DNA of 64,000 nucleotides from Sipunculus nudus (lineage: Eukaryota; Annelida; Sipuncula; Golfingiida; Sipunculidae), in assembly GCA_026874595.1 (NCBI GenBank), contig CM049311.1, positions 37,964,676 to 38,028,675 on the forward strand, given 5' to 3'. Every line of letters begins with the position of its first letter. The stretch's first letter is position 1. Of the stretch, positions 61,476-64,000 are shown one piece after another. Under the pieces are notes generated by a model that was not told where the DNA came from, did not search any database, and worked only from the letters and a program-made list of their open reading frames with translations. Made by a program: the position numbers and the translations under genes.

Positions 61476-62580
61476 AACACTAGTCCATATATGGACCTTC
61501 ATGCCCTCTGCTGGACAGACATTACAGTCCATGGGCAAAATGAAAATTCATTGTACAACCTACTGCCATAGCTGTGATGCGGAAGTGCCTTGCTCAGTTT
61601 TGTTGAGAACTGCACTTTTACTTTGAGGTAGCCATGACAACCTGACTCAGTAGGCAATCGGATAATTGGGCTGGAAAGCCTACTCGAGTTGGGATTCAAG
61701 TAATATCGAGGAATGTATCGCAGTAGTCTTACATCAGGTTGCATTCATATTGTGGTAAAAGGCCTATAATCTCAATATTATGATAAGAATGATGAACTCG
61801 CACAATAGTATACATGTGAGCTCACAACCAAACTGAAACACCGTCTCCATGGACACGGATCATTTACTGTATCGCCTGAAAGCTGCCTGCATCCTGTAAC
61901 CCGTGCAAGCCATGCTTGTGCTCATGCAGTCAAAGAAACAACAAACAGGCCCAGGGGATTACCAATGTGCTGGGTAAAAACGGAACTTTTCTTGCTCATG
62001 TTTGGTATTTTTAGAAAGTACACAAAAAAGGTAACGATTGGTCTGGTTTATGTTGATTGACAGTGTACCTGGAGGACATGAAGCGTTGTCAGAAATGACG
62101 AAAATATTTGCATCTTCATAAGGCCTTATAATGTGTTCCTCAGACTTATATGTAATGATACTCTAGTGCCAGTAAAGTGGTCGTAATGACAGAGGGTCGA
62201 TATGATGCTACTATTGCCATGAATTTGTAATAATATTTCCAGGGGCCTCAGCAGAAAGAACATCAGCAGCACTTGTGAGAGCTTGTGCACTGGGCCATAA
62301 CACCTGTCAATCAAGATATGCCCTGACTGATTTTGCAACAAACAAAAAAAATGTGATACATGTTCCTGGTGGCTTAAACATCATGTACTGGATGTTAAGT
62401 GACCAGATACATGCGGGGGTCATACATGTTCTGTGTGTGTCATTTGAGCTAAAGCTCCTAGACCCATTGCACAAAATTGATGTGGTAGGTTTTACGATGA
62501 ATTTACATTTGGCCTATGGACTGTAATGTCTGTTCAGTAGAGATATATCACAGTACATGGTCTATGTATGGACTAGTGTT
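61476..62580. mobile_element. Possible CACTA-type element
   Basis: AACACTAGTCCATATATGGACC on the left pairs with GGTCTATGTATGGACTAGTG on the right, about 1.1 kb apart. Ends reading CACTAGT are reminiscent of CACTA elements, but no clear target duplication or transposase is seen. A fragment of the SINE-like head lies inside (about 61585-61650). Confidence 0.4.
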
Positions 62581-62991
62581 TACACCAAAATGCATGTCTA
62601 AAGACACAGAAGAAGACACAAGTCAGCCTGTGAAAACTTCTCTGCTTATAAATGAAGTACTTAGCGGTCTATAAAATTTAAATGTTCTTAAAATGTGACA
62701 ATGAACATTTTTCTTAAAGCTGAAAAAATTCATAATTATAATACAACTATTTCCTACAGACCCACCTGTATTTACATGCATTTATAGCATATCATGTGTA
62801 CATAATCACAGCCAGGTAACACATTTAACTGTTAAAGTCAATATGAAAGTTAATGTTTTTATATTACTTTACAGGGTAAATCCCATAGAACAAATTAAAT
62901 GATAAAAGTAAACATGAAAATTAATTTTTATAACAGTGATAGTTGATCTTTACATCAATTTTCATTTTAGTTGAATAAAGTATTCAGATTA

Positions 62992-63330
62992 GGCCAAAAA
63001 AATAAAAGGTATGATTCTCAGGCACCGCCCGCATCAATTTTAAACCCCTGCATCAAAAATTTTTATTTTGATTTTTGATAGAAACTTACCAATTATGAGC
63101 TTCAGCCGCTCGGACATTTCTTTCAAGAAGATAAAAATCATACAATTTCCTCTGTTATGTAGTGCTTTTACTTGTATAGTAAAATAAATCTGTTATTATC
63201 TTGCTTTTCCCTTATCATTTGACATTTTTATCGAAACATACCAAAAAATTAAATATAAAAAACCCGCCAGCCCGCATTGATTTATGAAAAAAAGGGCCTG
63301 AGAACCATACCTTTTTTTTCCATTTTGGCC
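62992..63330. mobile_element. Harbinger-like MITE, 339 bp
   Basis: Ends GGCCAAAA and TTTTGGCC are flanked by TTA on both sides (62989-62991, 63331-63333), a Harbinger-type target duplication. Inner inverted parts share AAAGGTATGRTTCTCAGGC and a GCCCGCATYRATTT block. It carries an exon-like ATG and splice donor on the minus strand. Confidence 0.65.
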
Positions 63331-64000
63331 TTATAAAAAATTAATTTGCTTTGGCTACAAGACTGGTTTTGTTTGGAAATTGCCGTAAATTCCTGTTTTA
63401 CACATAACATGAGGAAAGTATTTTAAATATTCTATATAACACTACATTAAATATTCTACTTTCTGATTCTCTAATCCATAACTTTAACAGTAACAACGTA
63501 TATGAACAATTCAGTGACAACTGATGTTACACACAGAAAGTAATTCTGAACATCTACTGAAATTGACAACCAATGAATCACACATGAAGTGAAATTGACC
63601 ATCAACTGTAACTGAAAACTGATGATAACTCATTTCAAAATATTTTGAACAGCCTTTAATTATAATCTTATATCAATATTCAATACATACAACCTTGTAT
63701 CACATCAAATGCAAAAATTCGACACATTCATATATTTTCTGACAGTCTCTGCTTGCTTAATACTGCTAGTTCTGGAAATAATTATTGACATATACCACAC
63801 ATTTCCTGGAAAAGTTTCATAATCTAACTGGTTGCAAATACTTATTCATTATTTTAAAATATGCATTGTAACAAATTATTGTAATAAAACACCAAGAGTT
63901 TAAATTTAGCAGAATAAAATAATTTGCTGACAGTGCAGCATTAAAACAGATAAATTAAAATGACTGTTACCTGTATATTATGTACTTCCATAATTTCAGG
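63331..64000. other. AT-rich DNA
   Basis: I see no gene or repeat signal here. Confidence 0.5.

Larger units (their letters stand above)
59744..62991. other. Gene-free DNA with MITE-type elements
   Basis: No conserved exon recognised on either strand. It holds a G-rich run and two inverted-repeat elements listed separately. Confidence 0.5.

Noticed and set aside
62275-62526. 83-codon plus-strand frame as a gene
   Set aside because: It has no recognisable domain and lies inside a candidate mobile element bounded by inverted ends.

Overview
This is a eukaryotic, animal-type window: AT-rich, intron-rich, with short exons in long introns, GT-AG splice sites and dense mobile-element debris. Several repeats point to a mollusc, most likely a bivalve. 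These are elements that open with a TAGCTCAGCTGAC end and a (TCCG)n microsatellite, close with a GACCCATGGGTC-type end and carry long tandem cores between, plus a repeated GGTGGCGCCACC palindrome. The taxon is an inference from repeat style; I cannot test it here.

Three conserved protein genes are supported. (1) OSCP1 (organic solute carrier partner 1), + strand, ten exons at 1040-11675; its first exon(s) lie left of the window. (2) NSUN4 (mitochondrial rRNA m5C methyltransferase), - strand, six exons at 33414-20933, tail-to-tail with OSCP1. (3) UBE2J1 (ER-membrane E2 ubiquitin-conjugating enzyme), + strand, seven exons at 33828-42218, head-to-head with NSUN4 across a 413-bp gap that carries an ETS-type site, CCAAT boxes and an E-box: a probable bidirectional promoter. 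All splice phases were followed by hand and close in frame (340 visible codons, 459 codons and 473 codons). One NSUN4 intron uses a GC-AG donor.

The rest is repeats. OSCP1 introns hold tandem duplications of its own splice sites (a 53-bp acceptor unit in triplicate, and an 89-bp donor unit that makes potential 30-nt in-frame cassette exons) and a Tigger/pogo remnant. NSUN4 introns hold a hAT fossil with an 8-bp target duplication, a 20-copy 75-bp minisatellite with an uninterrupted but ATG-less reading frame, and a ~3-kb 41-bp minisatellite; the 3' end of NSUN4 is partly duplicated with loss of the exon. UBE2J1 introns hold a 1.94-kb TTAA-flanked piggyBac-like element, MITEs, a SINE-like copy and a ~41-bp minisatellite.

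From 42.2 kb to the end I see no gene. The region holds two large elements with conserved ends and tandem cores (46.58-48.75 and 49.1-52.66 kb; the first carries about eleven nuclear-receptor-like AGGTCA sites), a very homogeneous 134-bp satellite of 20 copies (57.06-59.74 kb) with signs of dimeric higher-order structure, a G-quadruplex-like run, and several MITEs, one of which (62.99-63.33 kb) carries an exon-like ATG plus splice donor.

I found no prokaryote-type system, CRISPR, tRNA or rRNA. The most unusual signals are the splice-site duplications in OSCP1, the receptor-site array, and the palindrome shared between otherwise different repeat families.
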